This document shows positions 44,001 through 59,000 of a stretch of DNA of 64,000 nt, one piece after another. Under the pieces are notes generated by a model. The model searched no databases. It worked only from the letters and a program-made list of their open reading frames with translations, and was not told the DNA's origin. Source of the DNA: Chrysoperla carnea (Eukaryota; Arthropoda; Insecta; Neuroptera; Chrysopidae); contig NC_058342.1 of assembly GCF_905475395.1 (NCBI RefSeq), positions 21,858,640 to 21,922,639 on the forward strand. The letters are read 5' to 3'. The number at the start of each line of letters is the position of its first letter. Within the stretch, counting starts at the first letter, position 1. The translations under genes and the position numbers were made by a program.

Positions 44001-47000
44001 AAAAAATATTGGGTCTATAGGCGGCACATCTTACGCAGGCATTAAACGTAACCTTGGTTTTCAAGTTCAATGGAAAACTCACTCTATTCCATAACTAGAA
44101 AGCTGTTATTGATTAACAAGGTAACAATTTTTGTTCGAAACATTTTCTCGCAAACCAGAAAGTACAGTTTAGGCAAAAACGGTTTGAAAACTTTTATCTA
44201 AAATTGTTTTTTCCTATGTATTCTACGGAAGCTAGACACTTCGAAAAAAATTCAATACCCGTGTAAGATGTGTGTCTTTGAAATTAACATTTTTCGTTTA
44301 AAGCATTTTTCTCGATTAAATTTATTTTTCCAGTTTCACGCATATGTCAAGTTAAAAAAGCTTTCTGTATACATACCGTACTTGTAAATCAGAAGCTACT
44401 TCATTTGCCCAATAGTTAAAGAGATCCGATTTATGTATTTTGGGTTCGAATTACTTCAATTACAAATCGGAGAAAAAATAATAAATGAAAATTACTTTTT
44501 GACAAATATTTAGTATAATCCAGAAGTGAATTGTATATGCGACAACGTTGTTCAATTTACTCTGTGTGAAGTTGACTGTGACATGTTGATACAAAGTATA
44601 CTGGCCAGTGTTCATGACGTCAGAAATCGACGCCATATTTTACTGGTATACTACGCCATATTGTACTGGTAAAACGGGCATGATAGTGTACATGTGTTCA
44701 TCGAGTGTTTTTGCAAGAAATTTATTTATTTATTGTTCATTAAGACGAAATAATGGCGTCTGAAAAAGACTTATTCGTAATTGACGAATACAATAAGAAT
44801 ATATATACATGCACTGGTCAGTATATTTCGGAACGATTCAACAGTATGGCGTCGGTTTATGGCGTCATTAACACTGGCTAGTATACTGGTGAATATTACG
44901 GAACATACCCAAAATATTAACAGATGGACAATATATGATAGTATTCGTTGCAGTGTTGTCAGAGACTTATTTAAGTAATACACTTCTATTTGGAGCAGGC
45001 ATGGGCAAACGTGACTTACAGAATTCCCTCGGACTCCTAACTTAACATACGAGCAAGACAGTGACAACCTAACCAGTGAAAACCAAAAATACCAGTAATA
45101 CAGAGAAACAAACTTTTTTTTTCTACCTATCTCATTACTATTAGAGAAACTGAGATAGGTAGCAAAGTCGTATACCCATCTCGCTTCCTCCTCTATGAGC
45201 AATGCGGACTTGGATAAAGAGACACATCATAAAGTTTATGGCGCACAATAAAGTTATAACAATGATGACTTTGACTTAAAATAACTCGCCCATGCCTGAT
45301 TTAGAGAACTATATTTCTTCTCTTTTAAACATATCGCGTTCGCGTTCTCTCTTATGTCGTTAGAAGTACCTTAATCCCCAAAAACTACAAAATAACTTTC
45401 TTCTTTATTATTTATATGATTCTCTTGTACTAATTTAGCAGTTTTGGGACACTTTATATTCTAATTCTTAGTAAAATAATACTAATTACGAAAATTTGTA
45501 GTTGTACTAACATTATTACTAATTACTATTAACTAATTCAGTCAAATTATTCGTGAAAAAGGAGTGAACCTTGCATAAAATCAGGTTTTTTTGTTTTTTT
45601 GATATGTTGTTTACAATGTAAAGGTAATGTTAAATACCAGTTTTCGCCCTCGGGAAACTATCGAATTATGCCGAAAAATAAGAAAAACCTCAAAAATTTG
45701 ACCTTATTTCAAAAATTGTGGTGTTCATTTTTAAGGCAGGTTAAATTTGCAACAATTTAAGATAAAACTGGCTTTTATGGGCCCGATAGTTGTCTATTTT
45801 GTCAAGTTACACGATTTTACGCAAAATTTCATCTTGTAAACCATTAGAGATAGAACAAAAGTTTAAATGTAAAAAATAAACAACTTTGGTTTGAAACATT
45901 TTTTCCTAAACATCACTGGTTTTCAAAAATTTCAAAAACATTCGAAAAATTATTTTCCACTTTTTCTAGAATGTTTCACAAGACCAATATTTGAAGCCAC
46001 TTGCAAATTTTCAGCTCCCCATCTTTTATACTTTTGGAGAAACGGACATCAAAATTTTGTCCTTATTTGCGCCTTTACGGCGAGTTGTTTACTTTTTTAT
46101 AAGGAACATTTTTCAAATTTAAATTTTTGTTCTATGTCTAGACAAAACCTCGCGGTTTCAAATGAAATTTTGCGAAAAATCGTATAACAAAAAATTCGAA
46201 AAGCTGTGTCTCCGAAACTATCGGTCCTATATAAACTATCTCAAATTGTTGCAAACTTTATTAACCTTTTTTAAAAATAAATACTATAGTTTTTTATGAA
46301 ACATGAGTACTTCTAGGTTAAAATCGTAAAAATCTGAAATAAGGTAAAGAGGTTTTGAGGTTTTTCTTATTTTTCAGCATGATCCGGTCGTTTTTCGAGG
46401 TTGAAAATTTAGATTTAACAAAAATACCGGGTTTGATGTAAGGTTGTTCAATGTTTGATTTAATTGAAGCATTTAAGGTTGCAATTCCATGGAACAAAAT
46501 TATTTTTAGGGGATTCAAAATGTTCATATGAGTGTGGAGAACATAATTATATTGATTTAAAAGGTTTGTTTTTACCATGCGCTTAGAAGTTCGCCCAAGC
46601 TAATTCTGCTTAGGGTTTCTGGTTTCTCGATCTTTTTATATTTCTCGAGGTACTTTTTATATTTTTCGAATTTCTAGGTGATTTAATTGTGCGTATTTTT
46701 GTTTTTATATACCATGCATATATGTAGATAATGAAAGTTTAGTCCCAAGTTTGTAATGCTTAAAAATATTGATGCTACGCACAAAATTTTAGTATGGGTG
46801 TTCATAAAATCACCTAATTAGCCCATTTCCGGTTGTCTGTCTGTCTGTCCGTCTGTCATCACGATGACTCAAAAAGGAAAAGAGATATCAAGTTGAAATT
46901 TTTATAGCGTGCTTAGGACGTAAAAAGTGAGGTCAAATTCGTAAATGGTCAACATAGTTCAATTGAATCTAGGGTCCGTAGGACCCATCTTGCAAACCGT

Positions 47001-50000
47001 TAGCGGTAGAACAAAAGTTTAAATGTAAAAAATATTCCTTATAAAAAAGTAAACAACTTTTGTTTGAAACATTTTTTCGTAAACATCACTGTTTACTCGT
47101 TAGAGCGTAAATTAGACGCAAATTGTATAGTATGTACTATATGGGAATATCAGTTATATATGTGTGACATGGATGTATGTGTAATGTGACAGAGTAATCA
47201 ACACGGTCTGTCTATACATGGTATTTAAATAATTAACTCAGCCAATTGTTTTTTTTCACTTGTTATACCATGCATATAATTAATATGCATGTTATACTAA
47301 GTTTAGTCCCAAGTTTGTAACGCTTAAAAATATTATGCTACAAACAAAATTTGGGTATAGGTGTTCATAAAATCACCTAATTAGTCCATTTCCGGTTGTC
47401 CGCCCGTCCGTCTGTGGACACGATAACTCAAAAACGAAAAAAGATATCAAGCTGAATTTTTTACAGCGTACTCAGGACGTATACAGTGAGTTCGAGTTCG
47501 AAATGAGCAACATAGGTCAATTGGGTCTTGACTTATCGGTCCGTAGGACTCATCTTGTAAACCGTTAGAAATAGAACAAAAGTTGAAATGTAACAAATGT
47601 TCCTTATCAAAAAATAAACAACTTTTGTTTGAAACATTTATGAAACATGGGTAACATAACTGTTTACCCATGAGGGCGCAAATTAGGTGTAAATTGTATA
47701 GTATCTATTATATAAATTGTATATGTATTTATGCATGGTATTTCAACAATTAACTCAGTCAATTGTTTGTTTTCACTTGTTAACTATTTTTGATTTAGAA
47801 TGTATTCAATGTAATTTATGAAGAATAATTCGTTGACACTGCAGTTATTCAGAGTCAATGACATGAGTTTATGATATTGTGTGCAACAGCAAATTGTTGT
47901 AACAAGACACTATTAATTAAAAAATAAAATTTTATACGTACCTGAAAATTCGCACTAAACTCAACTTGACACAAGAAAAGCAAAAAAAAAAAAAAATTTA
48001 CTAGCTAGACCCGTGCAGAATGAACGCAAGTTCGAAAAATTTTGAGATCAAATAAAACAAGTGAAAACAGACAATTGATAAAGTTAATTGTTTAAATACC
48101 ATGTATAGACAGTGTTGATTACACTGTCACATCACACATACATACATGTCACACATACATAACTGATATTCCCATAAAATACATACTATACAATTTGCGT
48201 CTAATTTACGCTCTAACGAGTAAACAGTGATGTTTACGAAAAAATGTTTCAAACAAAAGTTGTTTACTTTTTTATAAGGAATATTTTTTACATTTAAACT
48301 TTTGTTCTACCGCTAACGGTTTGCAAGATGGGTCCTACGGACCCTAGATTCAATTGACTTATGCAGCTCATTTACGAACTTGATCTCACTTTTTACGTCC
48401 TAAGTACGCTATCAAAATTTCTGCTTGATATCTCTTTTCCTTTTTGAGTAATCGTGATGACAGACAGATAGACAACCGGAAATTGACTAATTACGTGATT
48501 TTATACCAAAATTTTGTTCGTAGCCTCAATATTTTTAAGCGTTACAAACTTGGGACTAAACTTAATATACTATGTATAATTCATATATACATGGTATAAA
48601 AACTTTTAGTCATACACTAATAATAAAATTATTTTTTATTACTTTAATTATTTATTATAGCCTAATTCCATACATTCAACATTTTGAGGCGAGTCACATA
48701 AAAAATTATATTCCATAGAATTGCAAAATTTTGGCCTTTATCGGGCCTCATTTCTTAGATTATAGTACTAATTTTAATAACTAACATCAAAACTAATTAC
48801 TAATGTCAATACTAACTACTAACATCAATTATATTATCTAAAATTTTTAAACAGGATGGTTTATTAAGAAAATCTAAAATTAAAGTAAATGCAATTTTTG
48901 AAATTAAATGTACGAGCGCCAGGGCAATTTTGGATAAAAAGCTTGATTTTTATACCATGTATATGAAATATATCAAGGTATAATAAGTTTAGTCCCAAGT
49001 TCGTAACGCTTAAAAATATTGATGCTATGAACAAAATTTTGGTATAGGTGATCCTAAAATCACCTCATTACTTCATTTCCGGTTGTCTGTCTGTCTGTCG
49101 TCTGTCCGTCTCTCATCACGATAACTCAAAAAGATAAAGAGATATCAAGCTGAAATTTTGCTTTGAAACCGTGCTTAGGACGTTAAAAGTGAGGTCGAGT
49201 GCGTAAATGAGCAACATAGGTCAATTCGGTCTTGGGTCCGTAGGACCCATCTTCTAAACTGTTAGAGATAGTGAAAAATGTTCCTATTAAAAAAATAAAT
49301 GTCACTGTTTATCCGTGAGAGCGCATATTATGCGCAAAATGTATAGTATGTATTATATGGGAATTTCAGTTATATATGTGTGACAGATATGTATGTGTAA
49401 TGTGACAGAGTAATCAACACTGTCTATACATGATATTTCAACAATTAAGTCGGTTAATTGTTTGTTTTCACTTGTATTTATATGAAGTTGGGCTAAATGT
49501 AAATCAATTCTGAAAATTTTAGGGTGGGGGGTAATTCTGAAAATTATTTAACTAAATAAATGACTTCAAAAGTAGGCATATTTAACATTGGTTTTGTGTC
49601 AAAACGGCAGATAGGATGATATATTTCCATAGATTTATTCGCTGGAAATGTAAGAAAAAACTATTTAAATTAAAGTTAAAACCTATATAAATTATTGAAA
49701 AGAAAATAAACCCGTTATGTTCGACTAATTAAGGATGTATAAACACGGTAGTGGGGATAAAAATCAATTTTGATGGTGAACTATGTTATAACCTGAAAAT
49801 ATAGACGAAAATAATAATAAAATTTTTCGATATCCGGAGTAATTTTCTAAATTTATTTAGCTTTTGATATTTATTATTATTTTTCGTCTACATTCATAAA
49901 GTTATAACAAAATTCAACATCAAAGTTGAAAATAAGGTAAAAATAATTTCAGCAACAAGTTTAAGCTAGTCTTGGAGCTCATACTACCTTAATTCATCAA

Positions 50001-53000
50001 GAAATCTAAATTTACAACGCGATTATATCGATTAATTGTTTTTACGAAAATGTTAAAACCACTGACAACCGTAAAAATCTCTTTGGCATGTATTTTTAAA
50101 ACATGTAAAACAGATTTCAAATATGATAAAAAGAAGAGAAAATTTGAAAATAAATCCAATCAATTCAAGAACAAGTATTTCTAATGTTACTTAGTTTAGC
50201 CGAGTCGTACTGAAGTCAAATTCAGATTTTACTAACTATTTTTATATAAAAGAATGCACTAAATACGATGGTGATTTTAAAAAAATCTGTAAAACCACGG
50301 TTTTATTGTTAAAAATTTTGATTAGGCAAAAACAGTTAGGAGCCAAAAAATTAAGATTTTAATTAAGTTCGTCTTTTAAGACTAGTTTCGACCTTATATC
50401 TTTGACCGTTCAATTGTTATAAACAAATTAAGGATAAAAAATTAACAATTTCTTTCTTACTTCTGATTTATTTCTAATCCACAAAAGGTCGTATGTATAT
50501 ATCCATTTTTTCCAAAACTAAAAAAATTTTTGAAAAAAAAAAACGGGAAAAAAATTTTCGAAAACTATAACGAATAGCGTCCGGGAGCCACTACTTCATT
50601 GGTTTTTTCAACTTTTCTAATTTATTAAAAATTATGCAAGCATTGATATTCAACATTGTCTATACAGGGTATTTCAACAATTATCTCAATCAATTGTTAT
50701 TATTTGCATAAAACTCGTTGTGGCATTTCGTTGGGCAAACTTTTTAAAATGAAATAAAAGTTATTACCAAAGAAAAGACTTATTACCAAATTTTCAGCAA
50801 ATTGTAATTGAAGATTTTTTTACTTTATCGTGGACACAGCAACAAAAATCATTACTTTTTTATCAGTTACTAATTAGGTTTTCAATTTTTGATAAGACTC
50901 ATGTTCTCCTTTTTTCCAGGTACCCTAACAATTCATGTCCTTCCTTCCTGGCCGTCCCATACAAACAGGTAACCCAAAAAACCAACCCAACAAACTTAAG
51001 TTATTATAATTACCAACATATGTTGTGCTTTTTTCATGCTAGAAGATGTCTGAAGAAACCGAGAGAACCCGTTGTACCCAAAAGAAATAATAAGAGAATA
51101 TGCAATTAAGTAAAATGCCAAAAAAATTATGCATTTTTTAAATTTACATTAATGTTGCATTGCTAACAGTTTTACTATATTTCCATGATGAAATATTTTG
51201 GGTTGCATAAGATATTTTCACTAAAGTCCTGGAATTATAAGTGTCCACCATGCTTTCAAGATTCAAAAGATTCTATTGTAATTTAATAATTAAAACACTA
51301 CATCTTTCGATAATATTCTTCTGGAGTCTTGAAAATATGATTATCAATATTGTCGATTGCCATTGTCGATTCGATAATAACTACCAATATATATTGTGTT
51401 GGGTGGATTTAGTTGAGTTGATTTGTTTTACACAGACCTAAATTTTAATCGCTAATGGAAAAAATCTCGTAGGGTAACTAAAATACAGAAAAATTCTTCA
51501 AACAAAAATGTTAAATTCAAAGAAAGATTGACTTCAATTTGACCTTGATCTTAATTTACCTAAAGTTCATCCAACTTAAACAAAAGTTTCAGAGTTTGAT
51601 GGGGGACATCCTATTCTAAAATCAGATTGGAGTTAGTTCTTCGGGTTTCTTTAACCAATTTAGACCCTAAACGGTAAGAAATACAATAACACTTTAAATT
51701 AGAAAATTGATTCTAATAAAAAACGTTAACTTTCGGATGAAATACTAATAAAATAACCATCAACATTCCCATCCCGTGCTTCAGGTAAGGTATACAATTG
51801 GAAGAACAAGTTGGAGTCTTTACGTCAGTGATCAATCTTAGACTTTGTCTTATCTGTTTTTCTAGTCTAGAGAATGTGAATATTAGCTCGAGGAATAATT
51901 TCATTAATTGAATTTGGAACTTTTTCGAGTTGGAACACGACAAATTAATCATACTGTTTTAATCCTAAACACACTTGTCAGCTTCGACACTTTTAATTAG
52001 TATGGAGCTCCCTACTAACACCAGCTCGTTTTCTTCCAAGGGATTTCCTTGTTCGGTAAAGACGTTAATTATTACTTTGACATGGGTCAAAAACCTTTTC
52101 TCCAATGCATTGTTCTCTTCATGATGCAAAGCGCCCATGTTTTTTTAATCTTTTTAAATTAATTTATTTTTAAATTTCTCAATTAAAGAACTGATCCTAG
52201 GGCCTGCCTACCATCCATTTAAGCAGACAATTTTTTCAATCAAGTATTTCTAAAGCTTCACCTTCACCCTTTACAAATTTGTTATTGTGTTCATGAAGCT
52301 GATCGACCTGATAAGAACGGTATAGCAGTTTTGCTGCTCGTAAAGTTGCCACGAAAAAATTCAGTATGCATATCTGGATGTTTTTCTGGAAGGTCCTGTA
52401 GAGTGCGTACGAATATTGACAACCAACGAGAATAGTGAATAACTGAATCCAGAAGAGAAATAATATATCCCTAAGAAAATATTGCTTTACAGTCTGAGTT
52501 GGTTGGTTATTGGGTTGGTTCATTTTCTTAATAAAAAAAAACGTGATGAGCGTAGCTACGAATTTAATTGTTCTCCTATCAGACATTGCTTCTAAGAATA
52601 ACTACCAAAAAACAGTTTGATAACATAGTATATTGCGCCTGTTGCTTTTTCAAGCTAGAAAATGTATGAGGAAAGTGGTCGAGAGAAACCGTTGTAACCA
52701 AAAGAAATAATAAAAGAATTTGCAATTAAGAAGCATGCCAAAAAAATTGTGAATTTCTTAAATTTACTTTAATGTCGCATCATTAACAGTTTTACTATTT
52801 TTCCATGATGAAATATTTTCAATTCCATAAGAAATTTTCAGTAAACTGCTGCCTTGGAACTATAAGTGTCCACCATGGCTTAAAGAGTCAAGTGCAATTG
52901 AATAATTAAAAATATGGTTAAATTTCGCCATAAAGATTGATTAAATACTAACATATTTCAGTTAGTGCCGTCGGAAAGTATTTCTTCCTGGTGGGTAGTG

Positions 53001-56000
53001 GCCGATCAATGTGGGGGGAGGAGATCATATAAATCAATTAAGTGATTCAAAGGAGTCTAAAAACTTTCAGTGATGATTCACAAGTTCATTTGTTTATCAA
53101 CAGATGATCGTTTGGAATTTCGCGAAATGAATTCATTCAGGAGTTCTTCCAGGCCAAGTTTGTTCACTAAATCTGGGTATGAGTGTAACATTGGTATATT
53201 ATTCAATCGATTTTGCTTCAATTTTGCTTCAATTGTCAAGCGCAAGTAATTTTTGACACATCGCAATACTGAAAAGCTCATCTCGTTGGAGCAAGATGAT
53301 CCTGGTATGGTCATGATTAATTTCATGGTCCGCAAATATTCAGAAACAAATCTCATGCACCAGTCGTTTTCACGCATGAATTTAACAACATTTTTCAAAG
53401 CTAACGGCTTTGTGTCTTTACGTTCCATGGTTTTCAGAGCCATTTCTCTATCATTACCTAATCTGAACTCTGATGGAATCGAATGATTTTTTCAAGTCAA
53501 CTGTTTCACCGATAACAAATCTTTCCAAAGTTGGAAAAAGTGTTGCTTTATCAGTATCAAATTAAGTTTTCAGTCAATACAAGACTTGATCGAATACTTC
53601 ACAATACATCTTTCGACAATATTCTTCTGGACTCTTGAAAATATGATTAGCAAAATAGCAATATTGACATTGTCCATTCGCTTTGGAATCGTGATTTTCA
53701 ATATCGAAATAATTCAGATTTGAAATAAGTCAGATTGAAGATATAAATCTAATTTTCATCTTGACAACAAAGATATTATTTTTTTTTCAGGATTTGCCAC
53801 TTGCTAAAAATTATAACCCAGGAATCCATTTTTTTCTTGCTAACAAAGTTGCATTCACGAAAGAATATGGCAGTTGATTGGTCGTGGGCGATTGGTTATG
53901 AAAAAAAGTGCCTATAACGAATAAAATTAAGCCTATTGCAAATTTCATCCTGTAATTACACCTTGATCAGCGGCACTGACGTATTTTTTTTTATAGTAAG
54001 CACGATATTTGACCTATTAGTGGTCGCTATAATTGTAACAATTGACTTGGAATTTTATGTCAGTGTCTCTTAGTTTATACGAATTAAATGTCTGATTTTG
54101 AGGTTTAAATGAGAAAGTAAGCAGTAATATCAAGGTGATTTTTTATTAAATACAAAAATAGTAATTTACGTGGCTTGGAATTCACGTCTTGCTTTTTTTC
54201 GACAAATACTTCCATCATAGAATCTATCTTGAGTGACTTTCCTCCTCATCTTTCAATGAAAATAATACAATAATCGTTGAGCGAACCCTTAGCTAACGAA
54301 GCTCGACGATATTATTTTACGATTTTAAAATAACTCATGATTCGTTCAGCAACTTTATCTAACTTATTTATTTTTCATGCAATTGTAAGATCCCTGAAAT
54401 ATATTTAAATAAAATCGTTCAATTCAAGTTTAAAATCTGAGTTAAAGTTTCAACGTTGGATTGCATAACTTTTGTTCCTCCATTCTTCAGATTTTCGGGA
54501 ATTAAGAAGTATCATTTATTTAACTTCTACTAAAAATTAACGTAATAATAATTAATTTTTACATACATCTGTAAGTGAAATATATATCAGTGAAATCGTT
54601 CAATTCAAGTTAAGATCTGCATTAGTTTCAACGTTGGATTGCATAACACTTTTTCCTCCATTTTTGACAAAAGTGACAATAAGCGTACTTTTTTCTCATT
54701 GAAAATTTAGCCAGAGACTGCGATTATCGTTCATGAAAGGTTTCTTTTTGTTTTTGATCGTTCATGATTAAAAGAAGAATTGAATCAACGTTTGTCATTC
54801 ATTGTTCAAATTCTCCATTAAGCATATAAAACTCTTTCGATTGACAAGGACTTATTTTCAAAAGAGTGAATGAACATGAAATAATTGTAAGTAATAATTG
54901 AATATCATGAAATAATTCGTCCCCATAGTAACTGTAAATTTTACCAAACGTTGATTTGGGCCCAATATATTGAAACTGATTCCAGTATCTTCAGTCCTAA
55001 AATAAGCCAAAAGTTTGAAATTCATTATTACATGAAAAAAAACCGCGTCTTTCTAGCGAAGGAAAAATTTACGTTTTTGTAGTTCTGTTATTTGGATTTT
55101 TCCTATTTTCTGGCTTCTAATTTTTAATTTTATCCGATGCTGTACAAATATATTTTTGAGCTTTGATCAAATCAAAATCTTTTTTTCTGCAACTTGTACA
55201 TTATTTATTATGTTGAGTACTGAAAACCACAGTAAAAAATAAAAAACGAAACGCTCTCATTATATCTTCCCCAAAAGCTCTGATTCTCAAAATTTCATTT
55301 TCACTACTCACTGCTTTCAATAGTGTGAGCCATTCCGTTGAATTTACACGTTTGGTGTGAGTTACTATTTCACTTAATATACTATCTTCATCAATAAGGT
55401 CATAAAGTGAATCTTTTTTAAAAAGTTTGTCTGAATGTTAAAACTGTTTGAGTTTCGTAATTGCAAAAGATATTGACATTCTGGATTTTTGATTTTCCTC
55501 CAAACTTGCGTGCCACCGTCAATGAGATTGCGAAAGATATTAGTAAGTACTTTGAATGGTTGCAAAGAATGTCTTGAATGGCAGGCATTTTGCCGCATGC
55601 GTTAAAACCAAATGCATTTGATGACCAGCATATTAAACATACGGAAGAAATGATCTATCTCCGACATATTATTTCATCTTCGCTGGGATACTCCTAACAT
55701 AAAATTTCCTTGCACTTACTCTAAATTATCTCTATTATGTTTGACTTCTTCTGATAACTCACAACTCATTTTGTTTAATGAAAAATAAATAAATTTGTAT
55801 AAACTTTGACAAAAAATATAATAAATTGACAGATTGTTAATTATTTTCAAAATATTTTCAAAATTCATGGCTACTCAAATAAATTTCTGGATAATCTTCT
55901 TTTACCACTCTCCCTGTAACTTCGAAACGTAATGCTTAAACCAGATAAGTTTTTTAAGAAACCTAGAAGAATATTCAGAACTGTGCTCATTTTTTGGATG

Positions 56001-59000
56001 CTTCGCTAATTTTTTGATCGAGTTTACGACGAATATCCAATTTTTGAAGTGTTGAAACAACGAGTGCGTTGATAAGATGAGCTTTGCTTCAATCATGTTG
56101 ATTGGCAGATTTAGAAAAATGTTTCCAATCTGTGAAGCCATGCACTTTTCCTAGTGACTTCATCCCTGAAAAAAGTACTGAAAATCAAAGTAAGTAAGCG
56201 TACTTTTTTCTCATTGAATATTTAGGCAGAGACTGCGATTATCGTTCATGAAAGGTTTCTTTTTATTTTTGAGATTAAAAGAAGAATTGAATCAACGTTT
56301 GTCATTCAATGTTCGAATTCTCCATTAAGCATATAAAACTCTTTCGATTGACAAGTACTTATTTTCAAAAGAGCCCTACTTTTCTTATAATTTAAAAATC
56401 TTCATTTTTATTTTTATAAACCCCTCTGATCTTTCTTAATGTTTGATTGATGTAGATAAATATCTATCAAAAATCAAATGAATTTCTGAAGCAATGGTAT
56501 TACATATTTTCTACAAAGTAAATTCTGCGATCCTGCTGAATGGTTGGATTATATATGGTCCTAAATTGTGCAATAAATTAAAAACGTCGATAATTTCAAC
56601 GTTTATGTGGCTTGGAACTGATGTTTCTATTAGAGATTATTTTTTTGGAAATATTTAATATTTTTTTATAGATCTTTGGAATCTTCGCAAAAAAAGTTGA
56701 AAAAAGTTATCCATCATATCTATTAAATCTCTTTGGTACATTAATTTAGATGCAAATTTTGCAAATAAAATTAAGCACTGGATTTTCAACCCAATTGTCA
56801 TGCATACACTAGAAAAATTTGATACATCTTCCCATTTTTCGCCTTTCATATCGTCAGAAAAGTTCTATGACAAATTTTTTAAGCAAATTTTGTAAATAAA
56901 ATTAAGCTCTGAATTTTCGACCCAATTGTCATGTATACAATAGCAACTTTTGATACATCTTCCCATTTTTTGCCTTTTATATCGTCAGAAAAGTTTTTAT
57001 GACAAATTTTCTAAACAAATTTTGCAGATAAAATTAAGCACTGGATTTTCAACCCAATTGTCATGCATACACTAGAAACATTTGATACAAACTTTTTTAA
57101 ACCTTTTTGTTTGAGGAATAAAGGTTTTATCATATCACTCCAAAAAAAAAAAAAAAAAAAATACTGCTGTCTATCCATGCACTTTTCTGATTAGCGTAGG
57201 TCACTGATAACTTGGCTACGTTCCTAAAAGCTCTCGGCTTCTTTGCTTTGCCAATCAATAATAGAGGAAGGCGATGGGTTCCAGCAGAGTTAGCGCAGAC
57301 CATTATGGTGACGCGATCTTTACTGACTTTGTGGCCGGAAGCACTCTTTTAGATGCTAGGGTTTTTCTCGACAAAGCTTTCCAATTCAAACCAGTCTCAT
57401 CAGCATTGTAAATAAGATCAAGATCGTAGCTTTCAGTTTCTTTTTTAAAGGTGCCCATAAATTTATTAGCAGCTTCACTATCAGCAGAAAGTTTTTCACC
57501 AGCAATATCCAGTTCCCGAATGTCGTGCCTATTTTGTAAATTGTGGATCCTTCCAGTGCTTGCCCTAAAACTAGCTAAACCCATTTTTTTTCACTGAACA
57601 TTCGCGTCTTTTCACATAAAATCGGTTGTCCAAGAGATCGTTGTTGCAGAAACCACACGTAAAAACAGCATTCTCAAGCTGTTCATCCTTTGCCTTTTTC
57701 ATTACTTTTGGCGACGAACACCCATCACCAGTTTCCAACGCAATCACAAAACTTAAAATTTTTTTACTGTTACTTTTAATATCAGATTGTAGCCCCCCGA
57801 TACCAAATCTATCTGCTAGTACCTTTCCCACCACACCTTGTTTTAACTGATTGATTTGTAATTGGAATTATCTAGTTGAAGAGTTCCCATTAATTTATAA
57901 AAAGTCCGGACGTTGAGTTTACTTTAGTTATGTGTGCCAGTCTGTCGGGTGCCAATAATCTTGAAGTAGAGATGGGAAGGTGAAATAAAGTCATTCAAAA
58001 CAAGAAATGCTCTGTTCGAGTAAGCGAACGTTTAAGTTGGTCAAAATATGATATTCAGTCACTGTTATTCAATAAAATAATTTTACGAGACACAGAAAAA
58101 AAAACTTTTCCAAATGTGCATCGACGTCTACACCGCGAAAAGCGACGTTTATTCATCGTTGTTGTCACAGGTAAAACTGCCAGAACGCGAAGCATTTCGT
58201 ATACATTTAGAAACGTATCTTTATTGCAAATATCGAATGCTTCGAATGAATTTTTGGCGCCACGTCCGGCAATCGTCGACCCAGATGTCACGGAAATCAT
58301 TATACAAAATTGATTATTTTCGTTCAATAAGTCAAGCAAGAGTTTTCATCAAAATTTTCCATTTTATTGAGAAAGATACAAGCCAAATTTGATAAAATAT
58401 TCTTATGATCCAAAATTCAATAATTAATCATAAACTGAATCAGTCTGTGAGCGTTGAGTCTCTTATGCCGCGAACCTTGGCTCATCGCAAATTTCGCTCA
58501 TAGTTTTGAAAAGTTTCAATAAAAATATGTTTCACAGCATAAGCCAGTTCGATAGCCTCGTCAAGACCCAGGTTTTCTATTTGAAGCATTCGATCCAAAG
58601 ACAAAGTCAAAGCAAGTACGGAACTAAAAATAAGCATGGATATCTGATTCGATGAGTGGAAATAAGTCTCATAAATGCGTGAATTTACAGGACTATATTG
58701 TTAGTTCACAATTTATGTGGACAAATTCTCAATGAGAGGGGTTTGAACTCCCAAAACCCCTCTCGTGCGTGTAATTTATCTTACTTACTTGTAGAAACAA
58801 GTTTGAGTTCCTTCTTAAGATTAGTAGCATTGTGTGACGTAACATATTTCTTCTCTCGTATAAATAATCGTTTAAAAAATTCATTCAAGTTCACACACAT
58901 ATTTCAATAAAACTGGAAGCGTAACATCTTTAAAACGCTGCAACTTAATTTGTTCATTATTTTTTATTTAACAGTTCTTGTCCTTTTGGTTTTAAAAGTA

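Noticed and set aside
44771-45202. 143-codon minus-strand ORF
   Set aside because: Overlaps an inverted repeat and a hairpin and resembles no protein I know.
58114-58392. Plus-strand ORFs of 65 and 92 codons
   Set aside because: Antisense to the hAT remnant at 58339-58055.
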